64,000 nt of DNA from an uncultured Nitrospirales bacterium (GTDB taxonomy: Bacteria; Nitrospirota; Nitrospiria; Nitrospirales; UBA8639), in assembly GCA_958295805.1 (NCBI GenBank), contig OY282373.1, forward strand, positions 963,001 through 1,027,000, in the 5' to 3' direction. Position 1 is the first letter of the stretch. Every line of letters starts with the position of its first letter. The notes below the pieces were generated by a model that was not told where the DNA came from, did not search any database, and worked only from the letters and a program-made list of their open reading frames with translations. This document shows positions 49,865 to 59,070 of this stretch, one piece after another. The position numbers and the translations under genes were made by a program.

Positions 49865-50284
49865 ATGAAAAGCGGCATGAAACCGGGATTGATTCTTCTC
49901 GGATGTTTGGCGTCGGGACTCTTGGCTCTTGCCACGGGGTGCGTCACCAAGGCGGGACCCCTGGCCATCCTGCCCATGACGAGCCCTGGAGCAGCACAAC
50001 GGAATCTCGAAGGGATCAAGTCGTACAACGACGGCGACTGGCAAACGGCGCGAACACGTTTTGAATTGGCGATTCAAACCGATCCTCATTTACCTGAGGC
50101 TCATTTCAATCTGGCGTTGACGCTTCACAAGCTCGGTGAACATGAACAAGCCAGGACTCATTTCCGGATCGCCGGTGAACTGGCGCCGGACAATACGGAG
50201 ATCGTGAGGACGTCCGTCTATCGGAATCACCTTGGTTTGTCGTCAACCTTTGAACGCCACGTCAGTGGCGGGTACAAGTATTAG
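49865..50284 (+). CDS. TPR-containing lipoprotein
   Basis: The 139-residue product has a lipoprotein signal peptide (LILLGCLASGLLALATGC, with Cys26 as likely lipidation site), then about two tetratricopeptide repeats (NLEGIKSYNDGDWQTARTRF, then EAHFNLALTLHKLGEHEQAR). TPRs bind protein partners; the lipidated protein would sit at the inner face of the outer membrane or on the inner membrane. GGAGG precedes the ATG at 49865. The stop abuts the ATG of the next gene without a gap. Confidence 0.85.
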   Translation: MKSGMKPGLILLGCLASGLLALATGCVTKAGPLAILPMTSPGAAQRNLEGIKSYNDGDWQTARTRFELAIQTDPHLPEAHFNLALTLHKLGEHEQARTHFRIAGELAPDNTEIVRTSVYRNHLGLSSTFERHVSGGYKY

Positions 50285-50731
50285 ATGCCCCAAAACCGTC
50301 CGGTGAAGCCCTTTGTCCTGGTGGCCGTGCAATTGGCCTGTATGTCGGCGATTCTGATGCCCGGTCCATGGGTGGCCACGCAAGCGGGTTTCTTCGCGTT
50401 GGAGTTGGTGGGAGTCCTCTTGGGAACGTGGGCGGTGATGACCATGAACGTGAAAAATCTGGCGGTCCTCCCCGAAGTCAAGTCGGGAGCACGTCTGGTC
50501 ACGCACGGACCGTATCGATGGATTCGTCATCCGATGTACGCGGCGATGCTCCTGGTCACGCTGGCGTTGGTGAGCGAGGCCTTTTCGTATGGGCGCGGAA
50601 CGTGCTGGTTGATTTTGCTCGCGGATCTCGTGGCTAAGCTGTCCTATGAAGAAACCGTATTAAGGAAGGCATTCCCGGATTATGACCGCTATCGATTGCG
50701 AACTTGGCGTCTGATTCCCTGGGTCTTTTAA
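50285..50731 (+). CDS. Isoprenylcysteine carboxyl methyltransferase (ICMT/PEMT-like) family protein
   Basis: The 148-residue membrane protein has three or four hydrophobic helices and the family signature THGPYRWIRHPMYAAMLLVT followed by EETVLRKAFPDYDRYRLRTWRLIPW, the SAM-binding C-terminal motif (RHPxY ... EE..L...FG..Y..Y). Bacterial members methylate unknown small or lipid substrates. It directly follows the TPR lipoprotein gene, with the stop and start codons adjacent. Confidence 0.87.
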   Translation: MPQNRPVKPFVLVAVQLACMSAILMPGPWVATQAGFFALELVGVLLGTWAVMTMNVKNLAVLPEVKSGARLVTHGPYRWIRHPMYAAMLLVTLALVSEAFSYGRGTCWLILLADLVAKLSYEETVLRKAFPDYDRYRLRTWRLIPWVF

Positions 50732-50932
50732 CGGCGTGCAGGCGGCTCTGCGGACAAAGAGCAATGAAGATGGCAATCAGCGCATGAGGCCACAAACTGC
50801 GCGCCGTCACGGGCTTCAAATCCTCGTCATCCGCCAGGAGGAGAGGATAGATGACACCTGGGACGGGATTCTTGACCGGTACCAGATGATGTGATAGCGT
50901 GCCTGCCTTTGTAGGCAACCGAGGAGTCGTTT

Positions 50933-52018
50933 GTGTCGCGTATTTATAACTTCAGTGCCGGGCCGGCGATGTTGCCGGAAGCGGTGTTGCTCCAAGCTCA
51001 GGCGGAATTGCCGGATTGGCACGGAGCCGGGGCTTCCATTATGGAGATGAGCCACCGGGGGAAAGAGTTTGTGTCGGTTCACGCTAGGGCCGAGCAGGAT
51101 GTCCGGGATTTATTGGGGGTGCCGGATGATTATCACGTGCTTTTTTTGCAGGGCGGCGCCACGACGCAGTTCGCAGCCGTTTGCATGAATCTGTTACATG
51201 GGAAAACCCGGGCCGATTATATTTTGACCGGGTCATGGGGCAAAAAAGCCATTAGCGAAGCGAAGAAGTATTGCGACGTGAACGTTGCGGCGGCGCCGAA
51301 GGGCGAAACCTTTACGAGTATTCCCGCGGTTGATACGTGGTCCTTGGGCCCGGATGCCGCTTACGTGCATTACACGCCGAATGAAACCATTGACGGCGTG
51401 GAATTCCACTGGGTGCCGGACACCGGCGACGTGCCGTTGGTCGCGGACGTTTCCTCCACCATCCTTTCGCGTCCCATTGACGTGCGTCGTTTCGGGTTGC
51501 TGTACGCCGGCGCGCAGAAAAACATCGGGCCGGCGGGCGTGACCCTGGTCATCGTGCGCAAGGACTTATGCGGCGAGGCGTTGCCGCTGACGCCGAGTGC
51601 GGTTGATTACGCTCAACAGGCCAAAGCCGATTCCATGCTGAATACTCCTCCCACCTACACCGTGTATCTCGCGGGGCTGGTCTTTCAATGGTTGAAGGCA
51701 CAAGGGGGGCTTTCGGCCATGGCGAGCGTGAATGAACGGAAGGCCGCGAAACTGTACGCGGCGATTGATGCGTCGAATTTTTACAGGAATTCCGTTGAGA
51801 AGGCGTGCCGTTCATGGATGAACGTGCCCTTTGTCCTGGCCGATGCCGATCTGGATCAGGAGTTTCTGGACGGGGCGGAGGCGGCCGGGTTGACCACGCT
51901 CAAGGGACATCGGTCGGTGGGCGGTATGCGAGCGAGTATCTATAATGCCATGCCCGAAGCCGGCGTTGATGCGTTGATCGACTACATGGCGGATTTTGAA
52001 AAACGGGTCGGCAGATAG
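50933..52018 (+). CDS. serC: Phosphoserine aminotransferase
   Basis: SerC transfers an amino group from glutamate to 3-phosphohydroxypyruvate, the second step of serine synthesis, and also acts in PLP synthesis. The 361-residue sequence has YNFSAGPAMLPEAVL, MEMSHRGKEF, LFLQGGATTQFAAVCMNLL and the PLP lysine in LLYAGAQKNIGPAGVTLVI. The start is a GTG with a GAGGAG ribosome binding site. serA follows after 44 bases. Confidence 0.96.
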   Translation: MSRIYNFSAGPAMLPEAVLLQAQAELPDWHGAGASIMEMSHRGKEFVSVHARAEQDVRDLLGVPDDYHVLFLQGGATTQFAAVCMNLLHGKTRADYILTGSWGKKAISEAKKYCDVNVAAAPKGETFTSIPAVDTWSLGPDAAYVHYTPNETIDGVEFHWVPDTGDVPLVADVSSTILSRPIDVRRFGLLYAGAQKNIGPAGVTLVIVRKDLCGEALPLTPSAVDYAQQAKADSMLNTPPTYTVYLAGLVFQWLKAQGGLSAMASVNERKAAKLYAAIDASNFYRNSVEKACRSWMNVPFVLADADLDQEFLDGAEAAGLTTLKGHRSVGGMRASIYNAMPEAGVDALIDYMADFEKRVGR

Positions 52019-52062
52019 GACGTCTGCGTTCGTCTGCGGGAACGAAAACAGAGGAACGATCA

Positions 52063-53655
52063 ATGAAGATTCTGATCAGCGATAGCCTGTCCTCGCGGGG
52101 CGTTGACGTGCTGCAACAGGCAGGCTTTACCGCGGACGTGAAAACCAAGCTGTCCAAAGAGCAACTACTGGACACCATCAAGGACTATGACGCCATCATC
52201 GTGCGGTCCGGGACCAAGGTGACGGCCGACGTGATCGAGGCGGGGACTCGTCTGAAGATTATCGGGCGCGCCGGGACGGGTCTGGACAACGTGGATCGGG
52301 ACGTTGCCACCCGTCGGGGCATCGTCGTGATGAATACTCCCGGCGGCAACACGATTACCACCGCGGAGCACACGATTGCCATGATCGTGGCCATGAGTCG
52401 AAAAATTCCCCAAGCCACGGTGTCCACGAAAGCCGGCTCGTGGGAGAAGGGCAAATTCATGGGGACCGAGTTGTACAACAAAACTCTGGGACTCGTGGGC
52501 CTCGGGCAGATCGGCACGTACGTGACGAAGCTGGCGCAGGGCCTGGCCATGCACGTGATCGGTCATGATCCGTATTTAGCCCCTGAACGTGCGCGGGACC
52601 TTGGGATTGAGGCCGTGGAATTGGAAGAGTTGTTCCGCCGCGCCGATTTCATCTCGGTGCATACCCCCTTGACTCCCGAGACGCGGTCTTTGATCAACGC
52701 GCATGCCATTGGCAAGATGAAGGACGGAGTGATGATCGTCAACTGCGCGCGGGGGGGGATCGTCAATGAACGTGACGTGTACGAGGCGCTGAAAAGCAAC
52801 AAAGTCGCGGCCGCGGCCTTCGACGTGTTTGAAAAGGAGCCGGTTCAGTCGGATCATCCCTTGCTGGCCTTGGATAACTTTATCTGTACGCCGCACATCG
52901 GCGCGTCCACCGAAGAGGCGCAGGAAAACGTGGCCGTCGCGATTGCCGAGCAGTTTGTGGATTATTTCAAGAAGGGCGTGGCTCGCGGCGCGGTGAACGT
53001 TCCTTCGGTGCCGCCTGAAATTCTTCCTCACATCCAACCCTATCTGGGGTTGGCCTCACGCATGGGGTTCTTTCAAGCGCAACTGATTGACGGCGGGATT
53101 GAAGAGGTGACCGTCGAGTATCGGGGCGAGGTGGCGCAGCTCTCCCTGGCGCCCGTGACGGTCGCAGTGTTGAAGGGGTTGCTCTCGTCGATCCTGGAAG
53201 ACGTGGTGAACGCCGTCAATGCACCCGTGCTGGCGAAAAAACGGGGCATCGAGGTCAAGGAAATCAAAGGCAGCGACGCGGGTGACTATACGAGTTTGAT
53301 TCGCCTTCACGTCAAAGCCGGCAAGCAGACGCATCAATTAGCCGGGACCTTGTATCACAAAAAGGATCCGCGAATCGTCGAGAGCAACGCCTACGCGGTT
53401 GAAGTGATTCCGGAAGGCCACATGCTGTTGGTCCATAACGTGGACCGTCCGGGCGTCATCGGGACCGTCGGGCGCATTCTCGGGGAGCACGATATCAACA
53501 TTGCCCGGATGCAATGCTCTCGTGCGCAGAAAGGGAGCGAGGCGTTGTTGATTATCGGGTTGGACGGGCCGCCGCCCGTTTCGGTGATGGACACCATCAA
53601 GCGTGAACGGGACATTCTGTCCGTTCGCCACGTGGATCTGTCACGAGTGTCGTAG
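52063..53655 (+). CDS. serA: D-3-phosphoglycerate dehydrogenase
   Basis: SerA oxidises 3-phosphoglycerate to 3-phosphohydroxypyruvate, the first step of serine synthesis. The 530-residue long form has IVRSGTKVTADVIEAG, the NAD motif GLVGLGQIGTYVTKLAQGL, catalytic Arg in VNCARGGIVNERDVYEAL, Glu and His in FEKEPVQSDHPLL and FICTPHIGASTEEAQ, then an ASB domain and a C-terminal ACT domain (MLLVHNVDRPGVIGTVGRIL) that usually gives serine feedback control. It forms a pair with serC. Confidence 0.97.
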   Translation: MKILISDSLSSRGVDVLQQAGFTADVKTKLSKEQLLDTIKDYDAIIVRSGTKVTADVIEAGTRLKIIGRAGTGLDNVDRDVATRRGIVVMNTPGGNTITTAEHTIAMIVAMSRKIPQATVSTKAGSWEKGKFMGTELYNKTLGLVGLGQIGTYVTKLAQGLAMHVIGHDPYLAPERARDLGIEAVELEELFRRADFISVHTPLTPETRSLINAHAIGKMKDGVMIVNCARGGIVNERDVYEALKSNKVAAAAFDVFEKEPVQSDHPLLALDNFICTPHIGASTEEAQENVAVAIAEQFVDYFKKGVARGAVNVPSVPPEILPHIQPYLGLASRMGFFQAQLIDGGIEEVTVEYRGEVAQLSLAPVTVAVLKGLLSSILEDVVNAVNAPVLAKKRGIEVKEIKGSDAGDYTSLIRLHVKAGKQTHQLAGTLYHKKDPRIVESNAYAVEVIPEGHMLLVHNVDRPGVIGTVGRILGEHDINIARMQCSRAQKGSEALLIIGLDGPPPVSVMDTIKRERDILSVRHVDLSRVS

Positions 53656-53790
53656 CGTCGCCGGCGCGTGGAGACGTTCGGTCATTCGCTGACGGATGAA
53701 GCGTTGCCCACCCTTTCTGCTGAAGTCTAAAACCTGAAAGCCCGTCTCCACGTCAATGCCTGCCATCGAACGCATGACCACGGACAAGCG

Positions 53791-55146
53791 ATGACCCGTC
53801 TTCAATCCACGGCCCGGTCGCTGATTCCGATTGGGATGACCACGCTGTTGCCTGACGCGGCGCAGCGCGTTCGTCATCTGGAACACGTGCTGTTCGACGG
53901 GTTCGCCCGATGGGGATATCGTGAAATTATTCCGCCTTCCTTTGAATACCTGGACGTTCTGTCCGCCGGGTTGCCGGCTGAAATTCTGGAAAAGTGTTAC
54001 AAGGTGGCTGATTGGACAACCGGACGTATTTTAGTCCTTCGCCCGGACGTGACCGCGCAGATCGCGAAGATTGTCGCAATGGGGATGGCCGGGCAACACC
54101 TTCCCCTTCGGTTGAGTTATCGTTCCACGGTGTATCGGTATGAGCCGGAACACGCGGGCCGCGAACGAGAAGTGTTTCAACTGGGGGTCGAACTCATTGG
54201 CGCGGATGACGCATCAATGGACGCTGAAATCCTGACGTTGCTCATTGAGTCGCTGAAAGCCGTCGGTTTGTCGGATTTCAAGATTTCTCTCGGCCACGTT
54301 GGTTTTTACCAGACCCTGCTCGCGCAGTCGGGCTTGTCGGATCAGGGACGCAAGCAGGCCGAACTGGCGGCCGCGCGGAAAGACCTCCCGCAACTCGAAC
54401 GTATCTTGAAAACTGAACGCGTGTCGGCCAAACGGTCTCGGGCGATTCTGGAAGCCCCGGGACGATACGGACGTGAAGAAGTCTTGCAATGGGGACGAGT
54501 CGTTGCCGAACGTAATCCGCGTCTGTTGGCGCCTCTTGACCGTCTGGCCACGGTGTACGGCCTGCTCGAGACCGCGGGCGTCAAGGATCATCTGCTTTTG
54601 GACCTGGGAGAGTTTCGGGGCTTTGATTACTATGACGGCGTCGTGTTTGACGTGTTTTCCGGCAACGTCGGTTGTGAACTGGGCGGAGGCGGACGCTATA
54701 ACCATTTGATCGGCCAATTCGGCCGCGATCTGCCTTCCACGGGATTTGCCTTGGATATTGACCGATTATTCAGTGCCTTTCCTTCTCCCGCGACGGAAGC
54801 GTGCCAAGGTGAGAATGACCACCGCAGCGTGTTGGTGGTTGCGCCTTCTTCTCACTTTGGACGGGCGTTTGCCGTGAGTCAACTCCTGCGGTCGCACGGG
54901 TTGGTGGTGTGTCAAGAAACCGTGCCTCAAGGGGCGGGCACCGGGCAACGGATGATTCGGAAACGTGTGCAAGCATTGCGGGCTTCCTGTGCCGTGATGG
55001 TCGGCGTGTCCCTTCGAGGCTCAGGGCAGGCTTCCGTTTCCGACGAGGAAGCCGTGTTGATCGCCCGACGGGCCAGAGGATCGACTGCCCGGACGGTCCG
55101 CATTCAGGACCTCCCTCACCTTATCGTTCCTGCAAACGTTCACTGA
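53791..55146 (+). CDS. hisZ: ATP phosphoribosyltransferase regulatory subunit
   Basis: HisZ is the HisRS-like subunit that, with short-form HisG, catalyses and regulates the first step of histidine synthesis. The 451 residues show IPIGMTTLLPDAAQRVRHLE, the class II aaRS-type motif FEYLDVLSAGLPAEILEKCYKV, LRPDVTAQIAKIV and FRGFDYYDGVVFDVFSG, without the full set of aminoacylation residues. hisG is not in the window. The C-terminal part resembles an anticodon-binding-type domain, which makes a divergent HisRS the alternative. Confidence 0.87.
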   Translation: MTRLQSTARSLIPIGMTTLLPDAAQRVRHLEHVLFDGFARWGYREIIPPSFEYLDVLSAGLPAEILEKCYKVADWTTGRILVLRPDVTAQIAKIVAMGMAGQHLPLRLSYRSTVYRYEPEHAGREREVFQLGVELIGADDASMDAEILTLLIESLKAVGLSDFKISLGHVGFYQTLLAQSGLSDQGRKQAELAAARKDLPQLERILKTERVSAKRSRAILEAPGRYGREEVLQWGRVVAERNPRLLAPLDRLATVYGLLETAGVKDHLLLDLGEFRGFDYYDGVVFDVFSGNVGCELGGGGRYNHLIGQFGRDLPSTGFALDIDRLFSAFPSPATEACQGENDHRSVLVVAPSSHFGRAFAVSQLLRSHGLVVCQETVPQGAGTGQRMIRKRVQALRASCAVMVGVSLRGSGQASVSDEEAVLIARRARGSTARTVRIQDLPHLIVPANVH

Positions 55147-55164
55147 GTCGCGAGAGGGTGCCGC

Positions 55165-56517
55165 GTGCCAACCTCCGACGTTTCCAACCTTCGTCTTCCT
55201 CCTCAAAATCTTGACGCCGAGCAATCGATTCTCGGGGCCATCCTGTTGGAAAATGGTGCCCTCAATAAGGCTCTGGAAGTGTTGACGGAGGACGACTTTT
55301 ATCAACGGAGTCATCGAGTCATTTATTTGGCGATGCTGGATATGAGCGAACGCAGTCAGGTGATCGATCAGATCACCTTGACGGATTGGCTTAAAACCAA
55401 CGGGCAATTGGAACACGTGGGCGGTGCGGCCTACGTGGCTGAATTAGTGCAGGCGGTCTTCAGCGCCTCCAACGTCGGATACCATTGCAAGATCGTGCGT
55501 GAAAAAGCCCTGTTGCGGGGATTGATTCGGACGGCGACGGAGGTGGTGACGAAGGGGTATGACGGGCTGGGGGAGGCGGAAGACCTCCTGGAATTTGCGG
55601 AACGGGAAATCTTTAAACTCGCCCAGGGCCGGTTGGATCGATCGTTTGTCCCCATGAAGCAGATCGTTCAGGAAAGCGTGGAGATTGTGGATCGGTTGTT
55701 CAGCCAAAAGGAACGCATTACGGGCGTGCCGACCGGGTATCAGGTGATTGACGATCTGACGGCCGGGCTTCAGCCGTCCGATCTCATCATTATCGCCGGT
55801 CGTCCGAGCATGGGCAAAACCGGGCTTGCTTTGGGCATGGCCGAATATGCCGCCATTCGCGCCGATTGCACCGTGGGCATTTTCAGTCTGGAAATGTCGA
55901 AATCGCAACTGGTGCTGAGGATGTTGAGTTCTCAGGCGTGTCTGGATTCTCACGCCTTGCGGACCGGTCAACTGCATTCCGGTGATTGGGAGGCATTGTG
56001 TGCCGCGGCCGGTCGCTTGGAAGAGGCTAACATTTTCATTGATGATTCCGGCGGGCTCACCGTTCAGCAGATGCGGGGTAAGGCGCGTCGCCTCAAGGCG
56101 GAGCGGGGACTGGATCTCCTGATTATCGATTATCTCCAACTCATGGAAGGGCGGGTCGGGACGGAATCCCGACAGCAGGAAATCTCGGATATCAGCCGAG
56201 CCTTGAAAGCCTTGGCGAAGGAATTGGATATTCCGGTCGTGGCGCTCTCCCAGTTGAGCCGGGCGGTGGAAAACAGGACGGATAAACGCCCCGTTCTCTC
56301 TGATCTCCGGGAATCCGGGGCGATTGAGCAGGACGCGGATATTGTGATGTTCATTTATCGTGAAGAGCTTTATAATCCTGATACAGAGGACCACAAAGGC
56401 ATTGCCGATATTCTGATTCGGAAACATCGCAATGGACCGACGGGAGATCGGCAACTGTCCTTTCAGGAACGGTACGCGAAATTTGCCGATCTTGAGACGC
56501 GGCACAGTCAACCCTGA
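55165..56517 (+). CDS. dnaB: Replicative DNA helicase
   Basis: DnaB is the hexameric helicase that unwinds DNA ahead of the replication fork. The 450-residue protein has the N-terminal LPPQNLDAEQSILGAILLEN, the Walker A motif IIAGRPSMGKTGLALGMA (about residue 210), SLEMSKSQLVLRMLSSQA, Walker B LDLLIIDYLQLM and SDLRESGAIEQDADIVMFIYR. No intein is present. The start is a GTG. It follows hisZ by 18 bases. Confidence 0.97.
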   Translation: MPTSDVSNLRLPPQNLDAEQSILGAILLENGALNKALEVLTEDDFYQRSHRVIYLAMLDMSERSQVIDQITLTDWLKTNGQLEHVGGAAYVAELVQAVFSASNVGYHCKIVREKALLRGLIRTATEVVTKGYDGLGEAEDLLEFAEREIFKLAQGRLDRSFVPMKQIVQESVEIVDRLFSQKERITGVPTGYQVIDDLTAGLQPSDLIIIAGRPSMGKTGLALGMAEYAAIRADCTVGIFSLEMSKSQLVLRMLSSQACLDSHALRTGQLHSGDWEALCAAAGRLEEANIFIDDSGGLTVQQMRGKARRLKAERGLDLLIIDYLQLMEGRVGTESRQQEISDISRALKALAKELDIPVVALSQLSRAVENRTDKRPVLSDLRESGAIEQDADIVMFIYREELYNPDTEDHKGIADILIRKHRNGPTGDRQLSFQERYAKFADLETRHSQP

Positions 56518-56539
56518 TGCCGTCGTACAGGGAGCCTTG

Positions 56540-58414
56540 ATGATTGACGAGAAGAAATTGCACCCTGACCTGGACCATCCTCACCACGGCACTCTCCCGC
56601 CAAGAGAGAAGAACGTCTTCCCAAAAAGGCGGCAGGAATGGGTGTTGGTCACGTTCCTGCTCATTCCCCTTGTGGCGGTCTCATGTGCCGCGGTGTCCGA
56701 GAGTGCAACCGGGCCTGCCCTGAGCCTCGAAGGGTCCGGCGCACAAGAGGCCGTCCATTCACTCCTCCCCGCGCCGGCCTCTTATCATTTTTTACAAGGC
56801 TACATGGCGGAATTGTCCAACGACCTCCCGAAGGCCATGTTGGAGTATCGCGCTGCCCTGCAATATGACCCGGAGTCGGCCTTTTTGCGCGTGCGGCTGG
56901 CGGCCCTTTACTTTTCATCGGGAAACATGCGGCGAGCCGTGGAGTCGTTGGATCACATCCGTGACGATCTCGTGCAGGATGCGGCCGTGCTGACGCAGAT
57001 GGCGAACATGTACGCAGGGGCCGGCAATCACACCCGCGCGTTGGCATTATATGACGGGGCCGTCCGCGTGAATCCGAAACGAGCGCAGACCTATTTTGAT
57101 AAAGGAGTGGTGTTGCTCAATCTCAAAAGAAACATTGAGGCGGAAGAAACCTTCACCCAGGGGATGGCCCATGCTCCACGGTCGCATCTGGGGTTTTTCT
57201 ATCGAGGTAAAGCCCTTGAGGCTCAGGGAAAAACAGCCGAGGCCAAAGAAGCCTACCGTCAAGCCGTCGCCATGACCGAACAATTTGAGCCGGCCTATCG
57301 AGCTCTGATCCGGTTGTATGAGGCCGATGGGGACGTGCCGCGGATCATTGAGCTGTCCGAGCAGTTTTTGTCATCGGGCACTCTGCGCGTCGCGGCCTTT
57401 CGGAAGGATTTTGTGCGGTTTTTGCTGAAGCATAAACACTATGACCGAGCGATGGATCTTCTGGATAACATGATTCTGGATGATCCGACGGACCTGAACG
57501 CGCAGATTCGAAAGGCGCTGGTCTACGCCGAGAGGAACGATTCCCATCGGGCGATCGAGGATTTGAAACGGATTATCCAGGCACATCCGTCGGCGCTTCG
57601 GGTGCGTGATTATCTGGGGTTGCTGTACGAGCAGATCGACGACGTGGAGCAGGCGATTGACGCGTATCGCACGAACGTCAACGTGGACGCGACCTTCTAC
57701 GACAGCCGCGTTCACTTGGGGTATCTGTTGTATCGACTCACGCGGTATGAAGAGGCGGTGCCGCATTTGACCGAAGCCGTGGCCCTGAATCCCGACAATC
57801 CAGAAACGCACCTGTTATTGGGCTTGGCGTATCTCCAGGCGAAGCAATTTGACCAAGCCGCCTCGGCGCTTGAAGAGGGCCTGAATGTTTCTCCCACGGA
57901 TACGGACTTGCGGTTTAATCTGGGCGCTGCTTACGACAAGCTGAACCGGTTTTCCGACGTGGTTCGAGAAATGGAGGCGGTGTTGACGCACGATCCCGAT
58001 CACGCCGACGCGCTCAATTACCTGGGCTACAGTTACGCCGATCGAGGCATCAACGGGCAGGAAGCCGTAGAACTCACGCAACGCGCGGTTGCGCTCAAGC
58101 CGAACAACGGCTATTATATCGACAGCTTGGGATGGGCGTTGTTCAAAGTCGGACGGGTGGACGAAGCACTTCAAACCATTCAACGAGCCGCCGATCTGGT
58201 CAAAGATGATCCCGTGATTTTTGAGCACTTGGGAGAAATTTATCTGACTCAAGATCATCACGAACAAGCAAAAGACGCATGGATCCGGTCACTGACGTTG
58301 GATCCGAAAAACGAAAAATTAATCAGACGATTTCAAGAGGTAGGGTTCGGGGATCCTGCTGAATCGGAATGGGCCAAGCGCCGAGAGTCAGGCACGGGTG
58401 AGCCGACGTTCTGA
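56540..58414 (+). CDS. Large tetratricopeptide-repeat protein
   Basis: The 624-residue protein has a hydrophobic segment near residues 35-52 (WVLVTFLLIPLVAVSCAAVS), probably a signal anchor or an atypical lipoprotein signal, then about twelve to fourteen TPR units across residues 75-600 (for example YMAELSNDLPKAMLEYRAAL and LGYSYADRGINGQEAVELTQ). The C-terminal NYLGYSYAD and NNGYYIDSLGWALFKVGRVDEALQ segments are typical of bacterial outer-membrane-associated TPR proteins. ATG 56540 has AGGGAG upstream. Its partners are unknown; it precedes the pilin gene. Confidence 0.85.
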   Translation: MIDEKKLHPDLDHPHHGTLPPREKNVFPKRRQEWVLVTFLLIPLVAVSCAAVSESATGPALSLEGSGAQEAVHSLLPAPASYHFLQGYMAELSNDLPKAMLEYRAALQYDPESAFLRVRLAALYFSSGNMRRAVESLDHIRDDLVQDAAVLTQMANMYAGAGNHTRALALYDGAVRVNPKRAQTYFDKGVVLLNLKRNIEAEETFTQGMAHAPRSHLGFFYRGKALEAQGKTAEAKEAYRQAVAMTEQFEPAYRALIRLYEADGDVPRIIELSEQFLSSGTLRVAAFRKDFVRFLLKHKHYDRAMDLLDNMILDDPTDLNAQIRKALVYAERNDSHRAIEDLKRIIQAHPSALRVRDYLGLLYEQIDDVEQAIDAYRTNVNVDATFYDSRVHLGYLLYRLTRYEEAVPHLTEAVALNPDNPETHLLLGLAYLQAKQFDQAASALEEGLNVSPTDTDLRFNLGAAYDKLNRFSDVVREMEAVLTHDPDHADALNYLGYSYADRGINGQEAVELTQRAVALKPNNGYYIDSLGWALFKVGRVDEALQTIQRAADLVKDDPVIFEHLGEIYLTQDHHEQAKDAWIRSLTLDPKNEKLIRRFQEVGFGDPAESEWAKRRESGTGEPTF

Positions 58415-58560
58415 TTTAGTGATGGGGCGGACCTTTATGCCTCGGTTGGAATTCAATAAGAAACTCAATAATGCTGCGGTCGACTGATTCGACACGTCTT
58501 CAAATGAGCGACGTCCTTCTTTCTTTTCGAGACCGTTGCAACACGATCGTTTCCGTCTAC

Positions 58561-58611
58561 CCCCCTCATCCCGGCCTTCTTCCGTCAAGGGAGAGTCACG
58601 GGATGAGGGGG
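58561..58611 (+). promoter_or_regulatory. Inverted repeat enclosing the pilin ribosome binding site and start codon
   Basis: CCCCCTCATCCCG (58561-58573) and CGGGATGAGGGGG (58599-58611) are perfect 13-bp inverted arms. The Shine-Dalgarno GGGAG (58589-58593) lies in the loop and the ATG (58603) in the right arm. The whole is a diverged copy of the palindromic repeat family seen elsewhere in the window. In mRNA it would hide the start codon. Confidence 0.8.
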
Positions 58612-59049
58612 AACGGTCGACATCAGCGAGGGTTCAGTTTGACCGAACTGATGATCGTCGTGGCCATCATCGGCATTCTGGCTGCCATTGCCATTCCCAA
58701 TTTTCTCAAATATCAGGCTCGGGCCAAACAAGCAGAAGCCAAAAACAATCTCGTGGCGATTCACGCGGGCGAACTGGCCTATTTTGCCGAAAACAACAAA
58801 TATAGTGACGATTTCAATGCGATCGGGTTTGGCGTGACCGGGTCTTCGCAACGGTATTACTACGAGTTGGGAAAGAGCAGTGCCGGGACCCTGCCTTCGG
58901 GGTGTACGGCGTCCAACTTGGATAAGGTGTCCGACAACGCCTTTACGGCCGTGGCGATTGCCAACATCGACAACGATGCGACCTGTGACGTGTGGAGCAT
59001 CAACGAAAAGAAAACCTTGATGAACGTCACGAACGACGTGGCGTCCTAG
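58603..59049 (+). CDS. Type IV pilin-like protein (type IVa prepilin)
   Basis: The 148-residue product has a short basic leader ([10 protein letters not shown]) and the type III prepilin signal [28 protein letters not shown], with cleavage expected after Gly10 to leave an N-methylated Phe, and Glu5 of the mature protein present. A typical alpha-1 helix ([21 protein letters not shown]) and a variable C-terminal domain with two Cys follow. It would be a major or minor pilin or a type II secretion pseudopilin. A longer frame from 58471 lacks resemblance. The start lies in a hairpin described separately. Confidence 0.9.
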   Translation: MRGNGRHQRGFSLTELMIVVAIIGILAAIAIPNFLKYQARAKQAEAKNNLVAIHAGELAYFAENNKYSDDFNAIGFGVTGSSQRYYYELGKSSAGTLPSGCTASNLDKVSDNAFTAVAIANIDNDATCDVWSINEKKTLMNVTNDVAS

Positions 59050-59070
59050 CCCCCGACGACGATTTCAGAC

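Noticed and set aside
56432-56539. Earlier start of the large TPR protein overlapping dnaB
   Set aside because: The extra part is a different-frame reading of the dnaB end; ATG 56540 has its own ribosome binding site.
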